Notes: generated from the sequence alone by a model not told the origin. Positions 16,150-25,809 are shown, counted from the first letter of the stretch. The stretch: 64,000 nt of DNA from Bosea sp. 685 (GCF_031884435.1 NZ_CP134779.1:3844001-3908000), one strand, 5' to 3'. Translations and numbers: made by a program.

Positions 16150-17615
16150 CAGAATGTTCCTGTCGGGTTTGGATCGCGCGGCGTTGCCCGGGGCAGATGC
16201 GCCTCGATGATGGCACCGACGCGGAAGCAGAGATCCTCGCGGAAGCGCCCGGCGACGATCTGGACGCCTGCGGGGATCCCGCCTTGCGGAGCAGTCGGCA
16301 CCGCAAGCCCGGGCAGGCCGAGCACCGAAATCGCCATCAGCGGGCTCTGCGCCGCCAGCACGCGGGTGGTTTCCGCAACATCCCTGAGGTCGAAGCCGAC
16401 CGGGAGGGGCGGCGCATAGGAGCACGGCATCACCACGACCGGATAATCTTCGAAGAAGAGCTGCCAGTTGCGCAAAGCGAGCGAGCGCTCACCGAGCGCC
16501 GCCAGCGTGTCGGCCGCGCTGTAGCGCGGAAAGGCTTCGTCCCAGAGCGCCAGCGCGCGGCGGATGCCCGCATCGCCGTTCTGTTCGATCAGCGGCTGCA
16601 GGTTCGCCATCACATCGGCCGTGGCGAGCTTGCCCCAGAGCTCACCGATGCCGGCCAGATCCGGCGGCTCGATCTCCTCGACGATGATGCCGGCGGCTTC
16701 GAGCGCGCGGCCGGCGCTGAGCACCGCATCGGTCACGCTTGGATCGACCACGGCGCCTTTTGGCCTGGCCACCAAGGCGACGCGTAAGGGTCCGCGCAGG
16801 GGCGCAAACGGTGCCGGCACGACGCAGCGCGGATCGAGCGGGCTCGGCTGCGCCATCGCCTCGAAGGCGATCTCGCAATCGCGCACGCTGCGCGTCAGCG
16901 GGCCCTGAACCGCCATGAGCTGCGAGGAGATCGCGGCCGCTCCTTTGGCGGTCGCGTTGCTCGACGGCACCCGGCCGAAGCTTGGCCGCAGGCCGACGAG
17001 CCCGCAGCAATAGGCGGGATAGCGCACCGATCCGGCGATGTCGTTGCCATGGGCGATCGGCCCGATGCCCGCCGCCACCGCCGCGGCCGCGCCGCCGCTC
17101 GATCCGCCGGGCGTGATGCCGGCATGCCATGGGTTGAGCGTCGCGCCATGCAGCGCGTTCTCGGTGTGCCAGCGCATCGAATAGCAGGGCGTGTTGGTGC
17201 GCCCGATGATCACGGCGCCCGCATTGCGCAGATTGGCGACGACCGGGTTGTCGCTCTCGGCGACGAGATCGCGATAAGCCTCGACGCCGCCATCGGTCGG
17301 GTGGCCCTTCTGGTCGATATTGCATTTGACCGTGACGGGAATGCCGTGGAGCGGCGCGAGTGTCTCGCCGCGCGCCCGCATCGCATCGGCGGCGTCGGCG
17401 TCAGCGAGCGCCTCGGCATCGAAGCGCCGGATGACGGCGTTGAGCCTGCCGTTGACCGCATCCATGCGGGCAAGACAGGAGACGACCGCCTCGCGGCTCG
17501 ACACCAGGCCGAGAGCGATCAATCGCGCGAGCTCGTGAGCCTCGATCCGCCATAGGGCGTCCGCGTCGATCCGGTCTGCGGGCGATACCGCTGGGGGCTG
17601 ATCTGGCGGCATCAC
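16149..17615 (-). CDS. amidase (amidase-signature family)
   Basis: A 488-residue amidase-signature enzyme that hydrolyses a C-N amide bond. The Ser-cisSer-Lys triad is visible: the Lys in PVTVKCNID, the cis-Ser in the GGSSGG loop, and the nucleophile Ser in GNDIAGSVRYPAYCCG. Length is typical of the GatA/AtzF group, but there is no GatB or GatC beside it, so it is a catabolic amidase rather than the tRNA amidotransferase. It is first in a three-gene unit with the hydrolase and the binding protein, and is divergent from the GntR regulator 55 bases away. Confidence 0.88.
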   Translation of the reverse strand: MMPPDQPPAVSPADRIDADALWRIEAHELARLIALGLVSSREAVVSCLARMDAVNGRLNAVIRRFDAEALADADAADAMRARGETLAPLHGIPVTVKCNIDQKGHPTDGGVEAYRDLVAESDNPVVANLRNAGAVIIGRTNTPCYSMRWHTENALHGATLNPWHAGITPGGSSGGAAAAVAAGIGPIAHGNDIAGSVRYPAYCCGLVGLRPSFGRVPSSNATAKGAAAISSQLMAVQGPLTRSVRDCEIAFEAMAQPSPLDPRCVVPAPFAPLRGPLRVALVARPKGAVVDPSVTDAVLSAGRALEAAGIIVEEIEPPDLAGIGELWGKLATADVMANLQPLIEQNGDAGIRRALALWDEAFPRYSAADTLAALGERSLALRNWQLFFEDYPVVVMPCSYAPPLPVGFDLRDVAETTRVLAAQSPLMAISVLGLPGLAVPTAPQGGIPAGVQIVAGRFREDLCFRVGAIIEAHLPRATPRDPNPTGTF

Positions 17616-17670
17616 AGGCTCCGGCTGCAGAGCTTCCTATGGAGGCGAGAAATATGTATTTTGTCAAACC

Positions 17671-18600
17671 ATGAGACATAAAAAAATCGCGCCACCCGCC
17701 GCGACCTCCGAGCCTCCGAGCAAGCTGCAGCGTGACCTGCTGCCGCGCATCCTCGAGATGATCCGGCAAGACGCGCTTGTACCGGGCCAGCGCTTGCCGG
17801 AGGCCGCCTTCGCGCGGCGCCTCCAGGTCTCGCGCACACCGGTGCGCGCTGCGCTGCGCCATCTCGCCGAGCGCGGCGTCATTGCCGCCTTGCCCAATGG
17901 TGGCTATGCCCTGGCGCGGCCTGCCAGCGAAATCGCCGAGAGCGAATACGCCGCGGCTTCCGCCGATCTCGACGCCTATTGCGTCGCGATCGCCAGGGAT
18001 CGTGTCGCCGGCGCGCTGCCGTCGCTGGCCTCCGAAGCCGATATGATGCGACGCTACGATATCGGCCGGCCGCTGCTGCTGCGTGTTCTGAACAAGCTGG
18101 CCGGGGTCGGGCTGGTCGAGCGCCGGCCGGGCCATGGTTGGCATTTCTCGCCATTGAACGACGATGCGGCGATCGTCGAAAGCTATGCCTTCCGCCGCAT
18201 CATCGAGCCGGCGGCACTGCTCGAAGCCAGCTTTGCGCCCGATCCCGCCTGGCTCGCAGAGATGCGCCGGCGCCATGAGGCGATGCTGGCGCAGCCCTGG
18301 AGCGAAACCGCGAGCGTCGCGCTTTTCGAGATGAATTGCGAATTCCACGAAGGGCTCATCGCCGCCTGCGGCAACCGCTTTCTCCTGCTGGCCTTGCAGC
18401 AGCAGAGCCGGTTGCGGCGTTACGCGAATTATTCCTGGCGCTACGGGCCGCAGCGCGTCGCGGTCTCCTGCCGCGAGCATCTCGAGATCATCGCCCGGCT
18501 GGAGGCCGGCGAGCGCGAGATCGCGGCCGTCCTGCTGCGCCGCCATCTCGACCGCGCCCGCGAGGTCAGCCTCTCCCCACGCGTCTCCAGCCTGGCTTAG
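17671..18600 (+). CDS. GntR-family regulator with FCD domain and an apparent second winged helix
   Basis: A 309-residue regulator. Residues about 16-75 form the GntR winged helix (LLPRILEMIRQDALVPGQRL, FARRLQVSRTPVRAALRHLAERG). Residues about 85-155 look like a second winged helix (ASEADMMRRYDIGRPLLLRVL, NKLAGVGLVERRPGHGW). The FCD ligand-binding domain follows (YAFRRIIEPAALLEA, FHEGLIAACGNRFLL, REHLEIIARLEAGE, LRRHLDRA). A usual FadR-type protein has one winged helix and about 230 residues, so this one is about 70 residues longer. It is divergent from the amidase cluster, which it most likely controls. Confidence 0.85.
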   Translation: MRHKKIAPPAATSEPPSKLQRDLLPRILEMIRQDALVPGQRLPEAAFARRLQVSRTPVRAALRHLAERGVIAALPNGGYALARPASEIAESEYAAASADLDAYCVAIARDRVAGALPSLASEADMMRRYDIGRPLLLRVLNKLAGVGLVERRPGHGWHFSPLNDDAAIVESYAFRRIIEPAALLEASFAPDPAWLAEMRRRHEAMLAQPWSETASVALFEMNCEFHEGLIAACGNRFLLLALQQQSRLRRYANYSWRYGPQRVAVSCREHLEIIARLEAGEREIAAVLLRRHLDRAREVSLSPRVSSLA

Positions 18601-19191
18601 CGGCTTCCTGCCTTGATCGGCCTTTGCCTGTTTTTTATGACGCAGAAATGCCGAAGCACATTCAAACCGTTCCGTGCGGCGACCGGCCACTCCCGATCAT
18701 CCCCGGCGAAGCAGATCAGGATCGCAGGCCTTGCTCCCTGGACAGCCTTGCTCCCTGGACAGCCTTGCGCCCTGAAATTCTCCGGCTGTCCCCCCGTCCT
18801 GTCGCCAACCCTGTCGTCGGGATCTCGGCGCGTACCGGGAACGCGGATCAGCCTTCCCGGAACCGGGCCTTCCGGGCGTCTGTAAGGAGTGGCAAGCGGG
18901 AGTTCGGCGGCAAGGTAAGGATGCCGGCGAGCTTACGTGCAAACGCGCTTGATCAATTGAGAACCCGTTTGGGAATTTCCTGAGCCCTCATCCTGAGGAG
19001 CCATTCCGGCAGGAATGGCGTCTCGAAGGGTGCTCCAGAAGGCTCCCTTTGCAAGCTGGAGCATCCTTCGAGACGCCGCTTCGCGGCTCCTCAGGATGAG
19101 GGCTGGAGTTTCCAAACGGGCTCTGAGAACCCGCATCTGACGGCGACCATTCGAGGTTGCCATGGCGGCGCCATAGCAATCATAAGGAACG
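18601..19191. other. 591-base intergenic region with repeats only
   Basis: No convincing gene. It holds a 17-bp tandem repeat (CCTTGCTCCCTGGACAG at 18729-18745 and 18746-18762, then a partial copy), and the long palindrome at 18983-19104. A short open frame at 18613-18885 has no recognisable protein features. Confidence 0.6.
18983..19104. repeat. long intergenic palindrome (CCTCATCCTGAGGAG type)
   Basis: AGCCCTCATCCTGAGGAG (18983-19000) and CTCCTCAGGATGAGGGCT (19087-19104) are perfect 18-bp reverse complements. The inner arms GGCGTCTCGAAGG and CCTTCGAGACGCC pair as well. Elements of this type are widespread between genes in Hyphomicrobiales. Confidence 0.8.
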
Positions 19192-21042
19192 ATGTTCAGC
19201 TTCTTCGATTCACTTGTTGATTCGACAGCATCGCCTCCGGGCGAGCCTCCCAGCGGACTACGAACATTCTATTGGCATTTCGTCCGCCAGGCGAAGGGCC
19301 TGTTCGCGGCGCTGTTCATGCTCGGCTTTGCGCTTGCCGTCGTTGACGCCGTGGTACCTTATCTGATCGGGCGCCTCGTCTCTGCCTTGTCGTCGGTACC
19401 GCGCGAGCGCGTTTTCGACGCGGCTGGCCATCTGCTTTTGATCATGGCGGCGATCGTGCTCCTGGTGCGGCCGCTGGGCACGATCCTGTTTCGCCTGCTC
19501 GTGAACCACTCGATCGCCGTCTCTTTCACGACGCTGATTAACTGGCAGAATTACTGGCACGTCGTCCGCCAGCCGCTCGCCTTCTTTCATGACGACTTCG
19601 CCGGGCGGTTGGCCAACCGGGTCATGCAGACGGGCCGGCCGCTGCGGGATACGATCGTCTCCTTCGTGCGCGCGGTCTGGCAGATCCTCATTTTCGGTGC
19701 GACCGCGATCGGCCTTCTCGGCACGCAGGACATTCGGCTCGCCGCGCCGATGATGGTCTGGTTTCTGCTCTACGGCGCACTCCTCGCCTACACGCTGCCG
19801 AAGGTGCAGGTCCGGTCGCGCGAGACCTCGGAGACGCGCTCGGCCATCTCCGGCAAGATCGTCGACACCTTCACCAATATGATGACCGTCAAGCTGTTCG
19901 GGCGCCGGAGCGATGATGACGCCTATATGCGCGACGGCTTCCAGCGCTTCCAGGCCGCTTTCGCCCGCCAGCAGCGACTCAATACCGTCTATGCGTTCTG
20001 CCTGGTCTGCCTCAACGCGATCCTGCTGGCGACGACGGGCGGTATCGGCGTCTGGCTGTTCTCGCAGGGACGCGTCGATGCGGGCACGCTGACGACCGCC
20101 GTTCTTCTGACAACCCAGATCATCGCCATGTCAAATTGGGTGGCGTTTGAAATCGCAGGCATTTTCGAGAATATCGGTGTCGTGCAGGAAGGCATGAAAA
20201 CGATCGCGCAGCCGCTGAGCCAGCTCGACCGGCCTGACGCGCGCCCGCTCGATGCCCCCCATGGCGAGATCCGGTTCGAGGATCTGCATTTTCACTACCT
20301 GAAGCCGCAGCGCGTGGTGGACGGGCTCTCCTTGACCGTCGGCGCCGGTGAAAAGGTCGGTCTGGTCGGGCGCTCGGGCGCGGGCAAGTCCACGCTCGTC
20401 AATCTGCTGCTGCGCTTCTACGAACCGCAATCGGGCCGAATCCTGATCGACGGCCAGGACATCGCCGGTGTCACCGAGGAGTCGCTGCGCGCGCGGATCG
20501 CGGTGGTGGCACAGGATTCGTCGCTCTTGCATCGCTCCGTCGGCGAGAACATCCGCTATGCCCGCCACGACGCCGATGAGCAGATGATGCGTGACGCCGC
20601 CCGGAAGGCGCAAGCCGACGGCTTCATCGACAAGCTGGTGGACGGCAAGGGGCGCCATGGTTTCGAAGCCTTCGTCGGCGAGCGCGGCGTCAAACTCTCC
20701 GGCGGACAGCGCCAGCGCATCGCCATCGCGCGGGTGATCCTGAAGGACGCCCCGATTCTCCTGCTCGACGAGGCGACGTCATCCCTCGACTCGCAGGTCG
20801 AAGCCGCGATCCAGGATGCGCTCTCGGATCTCATGCAGGGCAAGACCGTCATCGCCATCGCGCATCGCCTCTCCACGCTGCAACTCATGGACCGGCTTGT
20901 GGTGCTGGATGGCGGGCGCATTATCGAGCAAGGCTCCCATGCGGACTTGCTTGATCTTGGCGGGCTCTACGCCGATCTGTGGGCCCATCAATCCGGAGGC
21001 TTTATCGTGCCACAGCGCCCGCAGGTTTCCCGGAAGCGGTAA
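19192..21042 (+). CDS. ABC-type exporter (fused membrane and ATPase half-transporter)
   Basis: A 616-residue half-transporter that works as a dimer. Residues about 30-340 hold six membrane helices; the ATPase follows with Walker A GRSGAGKST near 392, signature LSGGQRQR near 502, Walker B ILLLDEATSSLD near 522 and switch His in AIAHRLSTL. It belongs to the MsbA/lipid-multidrug exporter group; the substrate is not evident. AAGGA shortly before the ATG supports the start. It stands alone, so context does not help. Confidence 0.88.
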   Translation: MFSFFDSLVDSTASPPGEPPSGLRTFYWHFVRQAKGLFAALFMLGFALAVVDAVVPYLIGRLVSALSSVPRERVFDAAGHLLLIMAAIVLLVRPLGTILFRLLVNHSIAVSFTTLINWQNYWHVVRQPLAFFHDDFAGRLANRVMQTGRPLRDTIVSFVRAVWQILIFGATAIGLLGTQDIRLAAPMMVWFLLYGALLAYTLPKVQVRSRETSETRSAISGKIVDTFTNMMTVKLFGRRSDDDAYMRDGFQRFQAAFARQQRLNTVYAFCLVCLNAILLATTGGIGVWLFSQGRVDAGTLTTAVLLTTQIIAMSNWVAFEIAGIFENIGVVQEGMKTIAQPLSQLDRPDARPLDAPHGEIRFEDLHFHYLKPQRVVDGLSLTVGAGEKVGLVGRSGAGKSTLVNLLLRFYEPQSGRILIDGQDIAGVTEESLRARIAVVAQDSSLLHRSVGENIRYARHDADEQMMRDAARKAQADGFIDKLVDGKGRHGFEAFVGERGVKLSGGQRQRIAIARVILKDAPILLLDEATSSLDSQVEAAIQDALSDLMQGKTVIAIAHRLSTLQLMDRLVVLDGGRIIEQGSHADLLDLGGLYADLWAHQSGGFIVPQRPQVSRKR

Positions 21043-21416
21043 GCCTCCCAGCGGGCGCAACTCCTGCTGGCTTGCAGGCGCGCCTGTCTGAGAGCCGGCT
21101 TTCGTGTAGTCCACAAGAGGCCAACCTTGGCCTCGACGCCGCGTCCGCCGTCCGATCGTCCCGCTCGATCGATGACTTGCCTATGCCGGCGAAGCGCCAT
21201 GGACGGACACTGGACGATTGCCCGAAAACGGAGGTTGCCAAGGGGCTGTCCTGACTTCGGCTCCCGACCCGATCCAGTCAGAGGTGCATCGCTCGACATC
21301 ACCGGTCACGATCGTTGCATGTGAAGCCTAAATTGTTGCAGCTATAACAGTCTGCGAACCTTCGCGCTGGCTGCTTCGCAGCAGCTCAACAACGGACAGA
21401 GGTCTCGCGGAGCAGG
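21043..21416. other. 374-base intergenic region without a recognisable gene
   Basis: Between the ABC exporter and the RNB gene. Short open frames on both strands have no domain features. The last 100 bases are less GC-rich (around TTGTTGCAGCTATAAC) and could hold the promoter of the RNB gene. Confidence 0.45.
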
Positions 21417-22802
21417 ATGAAGACCCTCATTGATTCCACCAATGCGCTGATCGGCGGAATGGCGGCGATACGCCGGCAATTCGGCGTGCCCGCGCAGTTT
21501 CCGCCCGCGGTCCTTGCGGCTGCGGAAACGGCTGCCCATCGCGCGCCGACCGCGCATGTCGATCGCACGGACCGGCCTTTCGTCACGCTCGACCCCGCGA
21601 CCTCAACCGATCTCGACCAGGCCTTCACGATCGAGCGCAGCGGCAGCGATCTGCTGCTGCATTACGCCATCGCCGATGTCGCCTGGTTCGTCGACGATGG
21701 CGACGTGGTCGACCGGGAATCCTGGCAGCGCGGCGCGACGCTCTATCTGCCGGACGGCAAGGCTGGGCTGTATCCGCCGGTTCTCGCCGAGGGCGCAGCG
21801 AGCCTCCTGCCCGCTGTCCTGCGGCCGGCCGTGATCTTCACCACCCGGATCGACGCCGATGGTAATGCCCATCTCGACGGTGCCGAACGGGCCGTCATCC
21901 GCAGCAGCGCCAAGCTCGCCTATGACGGGGTCAAGGCGGCCGATCTGCCTGTTGATTTCGATGAGTTCGCCCGCCGTATCGAGGCTGCCGAGAGCCGGCG
22001 CGGCGCAGCGCGCGTGGACCCGCCGGAACAGGAGGTCGACGCTCTCGGCGACGGCCGCTACCAATTGCTCTTCCGCCCGCGCCTGCGCGCCGAGGAGCAG
22101 AACGCCGCCCTGTCTCTGGCCAGCAATGTTGCAATCGCGGCTGCGCTGCTGGCGGCTCGGACCGGCCTGTTCCGGGTCATGCCGGAACCGGATCAAAAGG
22201 CCGTCCAGCGCCTGCGCCAGACCGCGCGTGCCCTGGGATTGTCATGGCCGGACATGCAGCCTCTCGTCCAGTTCGAGAAGACGCTGAATCCCACCGACAG
22301 CAGCCACGCCGCCTTCATGCTGGCGGTGCGGAGGGCCAGCGGCGGTGCAAGCTATGTTCCTTATCGCGACGGCATCGTGCCCTGGCATGCGCCGATGGCG
22401 GCGACCTATGCGCACGCCTCGGCACCGCTGCGCCGCCTCGCAGATAGCTATGTGGTGCGCGCCGCGCTCGCTGTCGCGAACGGCCAGCCGGTACCACCGG
22501 CGGTATCGGCCGCATTCGAGCAATTGCCCGCGGTGATGGCGAGGGCCGATGCGCGCGACGGGCAAATCGACCGAAACGTGATCGACCTTGCCGAAGCCCT
22601 GATGCTTCAGGGCAGCGAAGGAACCACATTCGAGGCAGTGGTGACCGATGCGGACGAGCACGGCCTGCGCATCCAGCTCTGCGAGTTGCCCGTGGTCGCG
22701 CGGGTTCACGGGCAAGGCGGCAAGCCGGGCGATCGGATCCGGGTCAAGCTGACATCCGCCGATCCCCTGCAGCACACGGTCACTTTCGAGCGAGCAGGGT
22801 GA
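21417..22802 (+). CDS. stand-alone RNB-domain (RNase II/R-like) ribonuclease
   Basis: A 461-residue protein made almost only of the RNB exonuclease domain. The metal-binding motif is TLDPATSTDLDQAF, giving Asp59, Asp65 and Asp67; the fourth acidic position of RNase II is Gln68. Further RNB blocks are HYAIADVAWFVDDGDVVD and, near residue 333, HASAPLRRLADSYVVRAAL. RNase II and R are 640-800 residues because they carry cold-shock and S1 domains; here the N-terminal domains are missing and only a short tail of about 65 residues follows. It probably trims RNA 3' to 5'. Related short RNB proteins with a DLDQA motif are known in other bacteria, so the Gln need not mean loss of activity. Confidence 0.82.
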   Translation: MKTLIDSTNALIGGMAAIRRQFGVPAQFPPAVLAAAETAAHRAPTAHVDRTDRPFVTLDPATSTDLDQAFTIERSGSDLLLHYAIADVAWFVDDGDVVDRESWQRGATLYLPDGKAGLYPPVLAEGAASLLPAVLRPAVIFTTRIDADGNAHLDGAERAVIRSSAKLAYDGVKAADLPVDFDEFARRIEAAESRRGAARVDPPEQEVDALGDGRYQLLFRPRLRAEEQNAALSLASNVAIAAALLAARTGLFRVMPEPDQKAVQRLRQTARALGLSWPDMQPLVQFEKTLNPTDSSHAAFMLAVRRASGGASYVPYRDGIVPWHAPMAATYAHASAPLRRLADSYVVRAALAVANGQPVPPAVSAAFEQLPAVMARADARDGQIDRNVIDLAEALMLQGSEGTTFEAVVTDADEHGLRIQLCELPVVARVHGQGGKPGDRIRVKLTSADPLQHTVTFERAG

Positions 22803-22923
22803 GCCACTCTCGCCCGTTGGCCGGCGGGTACATCGGAATGCCTGACAGCAGACGTTGTCAGAGCCTGGAACGGGTCGGAAGCGGACCTGACATTTGGACT
22901 TCGATCAGGCTAGGATTGGGTCC

Positions 22924-23685
22924 ATGGCCCCCGCGAATTCTACATCAGCCGACCAAAATCCCGATGCGATCACGCTACCGCGTGCAATCCTATTCGATCT
23001 CGACGACACGATCTTGGCCTGCGGCCAGAGGCTGGAGGTGCTGCGCCATATTGCTCGCGCGTTCGAGCCTGAGTTGGCACCATTGCAGCCCGATGACGTA
23101 GCCGAACGGCTGGATGCCGCGCTCGCAGAATTCTGGTCGGATTCAGCGCGTCACAAGATAGCCCGCTTCGGAATATCCCAAGCTCGCCGGCAGGTGATCG
23201 CCAACGCGTTTATCGCCACCGGTTTGGAGCACATGACCGAGGAACTGGCAGAGCGCTTTGCAGCTAGGTTCACGGCCTATCGTGACCAATTGACTGATTT
23301 CTTTCCAGGCGCGCGCGAAACGATCGAGATATTGAAGGCACGCGGCGTGCTGCTGGCGCTTGTCACCAATGGCGGAGCCGAAGGTCAACGCGCCAAGATC
23401 GAGCGGTTTTCGATCGCTCCACTGTTCAATCATATTCAGATCGAAGGTGAGCACGAATTCGGCAAACCCGATGAGCGCGCTTATCTCCATGCGATGAACG
23501 CTTTAGGCGTGGAGCCTCACGAAACTTGGATGGTGGGCGACAATCTGGAGTGGGAAGTGGCCGCTCCGCAGAGGCTTGGCATCTTCGCCATCTGGCATGA
23601 TGGCTTCGGGAAGGGCTTGCCCGAAGGCAGTAGCGTGCGGCCTGACAGGATCATTCGGGCGATATCCGAGCTACTTAAATCCTAG
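22924..23685 (+). CDS. HAD-superfamily hydrolase (subfamily IA)
   Basis: A 253-residue phosphatase-like protein. The four HAD motifs are clear: motif I FDLDDTI with the nucleophile Asp, motif II LVTNGG, motif III KPDERAY with Lys, and motif IV MVGDNLEWEV. The cap between motifs I and II is mainly helical, as in subfamily IA (phosphoglycolate phosphatase/haloacid dehalogenase-like). The ATG at 22924 is preferred over the upstream TTG at 22894. Substrate unknown. Confidence 0.88.
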   Translation: MAPANSTSADQNPDAITLPRAILFDLDDTILACGQRLEVLRHIARAFEPELAPLQPDDVAERLDAALAEFWSDSARHKIARFGISQARRQVIANAFIATGLEHMTEELAERFAARFTAYRDQLTDFFPGARETIEILKARGVLLALVTNGGAEGQRAKIERFSIAPLFNHIQIEGEHEFGKPDERAYLHAMNALGVEPHETWMVGDNLEWEVAAPQRLGIFAIWHDGFGKGLPEGSSVRPDRIIRAISELLKS

Positions 23686-23744
23686 ATGTCGATCTTCCGC
23701 GCTAGCAGGGCTTCCCGAAGTCAGCAACGGGCCGAACTCGGCCG

Positions 23745-24188
23745 TCAACGGCTCGCATTCCCTGGAACTGACGCGCCCGCTCCTCGCAGCAGACGGTCAG
23801 CCCCCCAGCCCAGCCCTATCCCCGCGCCATAGGTCACGAGATTCCATGGCGAGAAGACCCGCCCGAGCAAGAGCGCGCCCGGCGTCGTCAGCCTGAAGGC
23901 GTCGAGCCAGGGCGTGTGGTAGAGGCGAAACAGCTCGACACTGAGCGCGATCGCGGCGGCAAGCGCCGCCAGCTGCACAGCCGGCCGCCGCAGGGCCAGA
24001 ATGGCCAGCAGCGCATAGACCATCGCGCCCCAGAGCAGCGAGCCGCCATATTTCACGACGATGAAGGGCAGGCCGAGACCGGGGCCGAAACGCCGCAGCA
24101 GCAGGCCCGAGATGATGATCGCGAGGCAAAGCGCGAGCGCGACCCAGCGCGAGCGCGGGTTCGTTTCTGGAGAGCTCATTTCAGCCAT
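23745..24188 (-). CDS. DUF2809-family integral membrane protein
   Basis: A protein of about 147 residues with four predicted membrane helices. The segments KYGGSLLWGAMVYALL and ELFRLYHTPWLDAFRLTTPGALLLG match the conserved pattern of DUF2809, a family of unknown function. Its start (24188, or 24179 at the fourth codon) lies at or inside the end of the histidine kinase gene, so it is the last gene of the two-component operon and translationally coupled to it. Confidence 0.75.
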   Translation of the reverse strand: MAEMSSPETNPRSRWVALALCLAIIISGLLLRRFGPGLGLPFIVVKYGGSLLWGAMVYALLAILALRRPAVQLAALAAAIALSVELFRLYHTPWLDAFRLTTPGALLLGRVFSPWNLVTYGAGIGLGWGADRLLRGAGASVPGNASR

Positions 24189-25809
24189 GCATCTCGCCTT
24201 CGGCGGCGCGTTGGAAGGCCAGGCTGAAGGCCGCACCTGCCGCGGGGTCGAGAAGTTCGATCGACCCGCTGTGCGCGTTGAGCATCGCGCGGACGATGGC
24301 AAGCCCCATGCCGGTTCCGCCGCTGTCGCGGCGGGTGGTGAAGAAGCTGTCGAAGATCCGCGCCCGGTTGTTCGGGGAGACGCCGCTACCATTGTCGGAG
24401 ATGGTGAGGTGGAGCCGGTCCGCCTCGACTGCGGCGACGATGGCGAGCCCGGTCGCGCCATGGCGCAGCGCATTGTCGGCGAGATGGAACAGGATGATGC
24501 GCAAATTCTCGGCGGAGATGCGGATCAAGCCATCGAGATCGCCCTCGGCCCGGATGGCGAGCTCCGGGACATCCCTCTGGAGAGCGGCGATGGCGGGCGA
24601 GAGGCTGGTCGCACCCCCGGTCGGGGTGCTTTCGGCGCGAGCAAGCTCGCGCAGGCGGTTGGTGATCGCGGTCAGGCGATGCGTGTCGGTGATGATGTTG
24701 CCGAGGAAGCGGCGGCGTTCCGCATCGCTCATCGCCCGCCCCTCGCCGGCGATGTCGTCGCGCAGCAATTCGGCCGCGCCCTCGATCGAGGTCAGGGGCG
24801 ATTTCAGCTCATGCGAGACATGCGCCGCGAAGGTCGCGATGAAGTCGGAGCGGTTGTTCAGATTACCGGCCATGTCGAGGAAGCTCTGCGACAGTTTTGC
24901 GAACTCGGCGGTGCCGTGATGGCGCAAGGGGCGCATGGCGGCGCGGTCGCCATGGCCGATCGCGACCGTTCGGGCGATCAGTTCATGCACCGGGCGGGTG
25001 ATGGTGCGGTGAAAGGCAAGGCCGATCAGCAGGGTCAGCGCGGCGACGGATAGCCCCGCAAGCACCACCTTGCCGCGCTCCTCGTAGAGATGGCGGAAGA
25101 CGTTGCTGGGCGTGCGCGAGGCGTAGAGCACGCCGGCGACGCGGCCGCGCAGGATGATCGGCGTCGCCGCGAAGATGCGGATGCTGGTGCCGCGGCTGAG
25201 CGAATAGAGCGGCGGCGGCGCATTCTTCGAGACACGCTGGCGCAGCGTCGTGGTGAAGCGCCCGCTTAGTGCTGTCGCGACCTCCTCGACATGGGCCAGC
25301 GACAGGCCGGTCTCGTCGCGACCGGCGATCACCACCCCTTGCGGATCGAGCAGGCGGAAGCCCGCCAGCGTGACGCTCTGGGTTTCCGTAAGCAGCGGCG
25401 ACAAACGCTCACCCGCCGCCCTGAAGGCCGCGCTGGCGGGCCGGGCTGCGGGCTCAGCCTCAGGCCTGCGGCCCAGCATGCCGTCGCGCGTCAGGTCGAG
25501 CCTGGGCAGGATCGGCCTGAAGGGCTCCTCGCGAGCCGATGCCGGCTCGGCTGGAACCTGCGCGCCCAGCACGGTGTCGGCAGGCAGGTTACTCTCGAAA
25601 TCCTGCCGGATCACGGCGGCGAGGACCACGCTTTGCGCGATCAGCTCGGCCTCGGTCTGATGAACCAGCTGGTTCTCGTAGATCCGGAAGAAGAACAGGC
25701 CGATGAATGGCAGCGCCAGCACCGCCGTCAGCATCAGGAAGACGATCAGGCTGAGATTGGGCCGCCATTTCGAGGCGACCCGGACCGCAGGAGAGGCCGG
25801 CGTTTTCAC
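24181..25809 (-). CDS. membrane sensor histidine kinase
   Basis: A 542-residue sensor kinase. Membrane helix 1 is at about 20-42, a periplasmic sensing domain of about 200 residues follows, then membrane helix 2 (VVLAGLSVAALTLLIGLAF), HAMP, and the HisKA domain with phospho-acceptor His333 in SHELKSPLTS. The ATPase domain has the N box DNALRHGA, G1 DNGSGV, F box FDSFFTT and G2 GTGMGLAIV. It passes phosphate to the response regulator encoded just upstream (ATGA overlap). The signal is unknown. Confidence 0.92.
   Translation of the reverse strand: MKTPASPAVRVASKWRPNLSLIVFLMLTAVLALPFIGLFFFRIYENQLVHQTEAELIAQSVVLAAVIRQDFESNLPADTVLGAQVPAEPASAREEPFRPILPRLDLTRDGMLGRRPEAEPAARPASAAFRAAGERLSPLLTETQSVTLAGFRLLDPQGVVIAGRDETGLSLAHVEEVATALSGRFTTTLRQRVSKNAPPPLYSLSRGTSIRIFAATPIILRGRVAGVLYASRTPSNVFRHLYEERGKVVLAGLSVAALTLLIGLAFHRTITRPVHELIARTVAIGHGDRAAMRPLRHHGTAEFAKLSQSFLDMAGNLNNRSDFIATFAAHVSHELKSPLTSIEGAAELLRDDIAGEGRAMSDAERRRFLGNIITDTHRLTAITNRLRELARAESTPTGGATSLSPAIAALQRDVPELAIRAEGDLDGLIRISAENLRIILFHLADNALRHGATGLAIVAAVEADRLHLTISDNGSGVSPNNRARIFDSFFTTRRDSGGTGMGLAIVRAMLNAHSGSIELLDPAAGAAFSLAFQRAAEGEMHG

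Noticed and set aside
18983..19104. Rho-independent terminator
   Set aside because: The stem is very long, has no T-run and matches a known type of dispersed intergenic palindrome.
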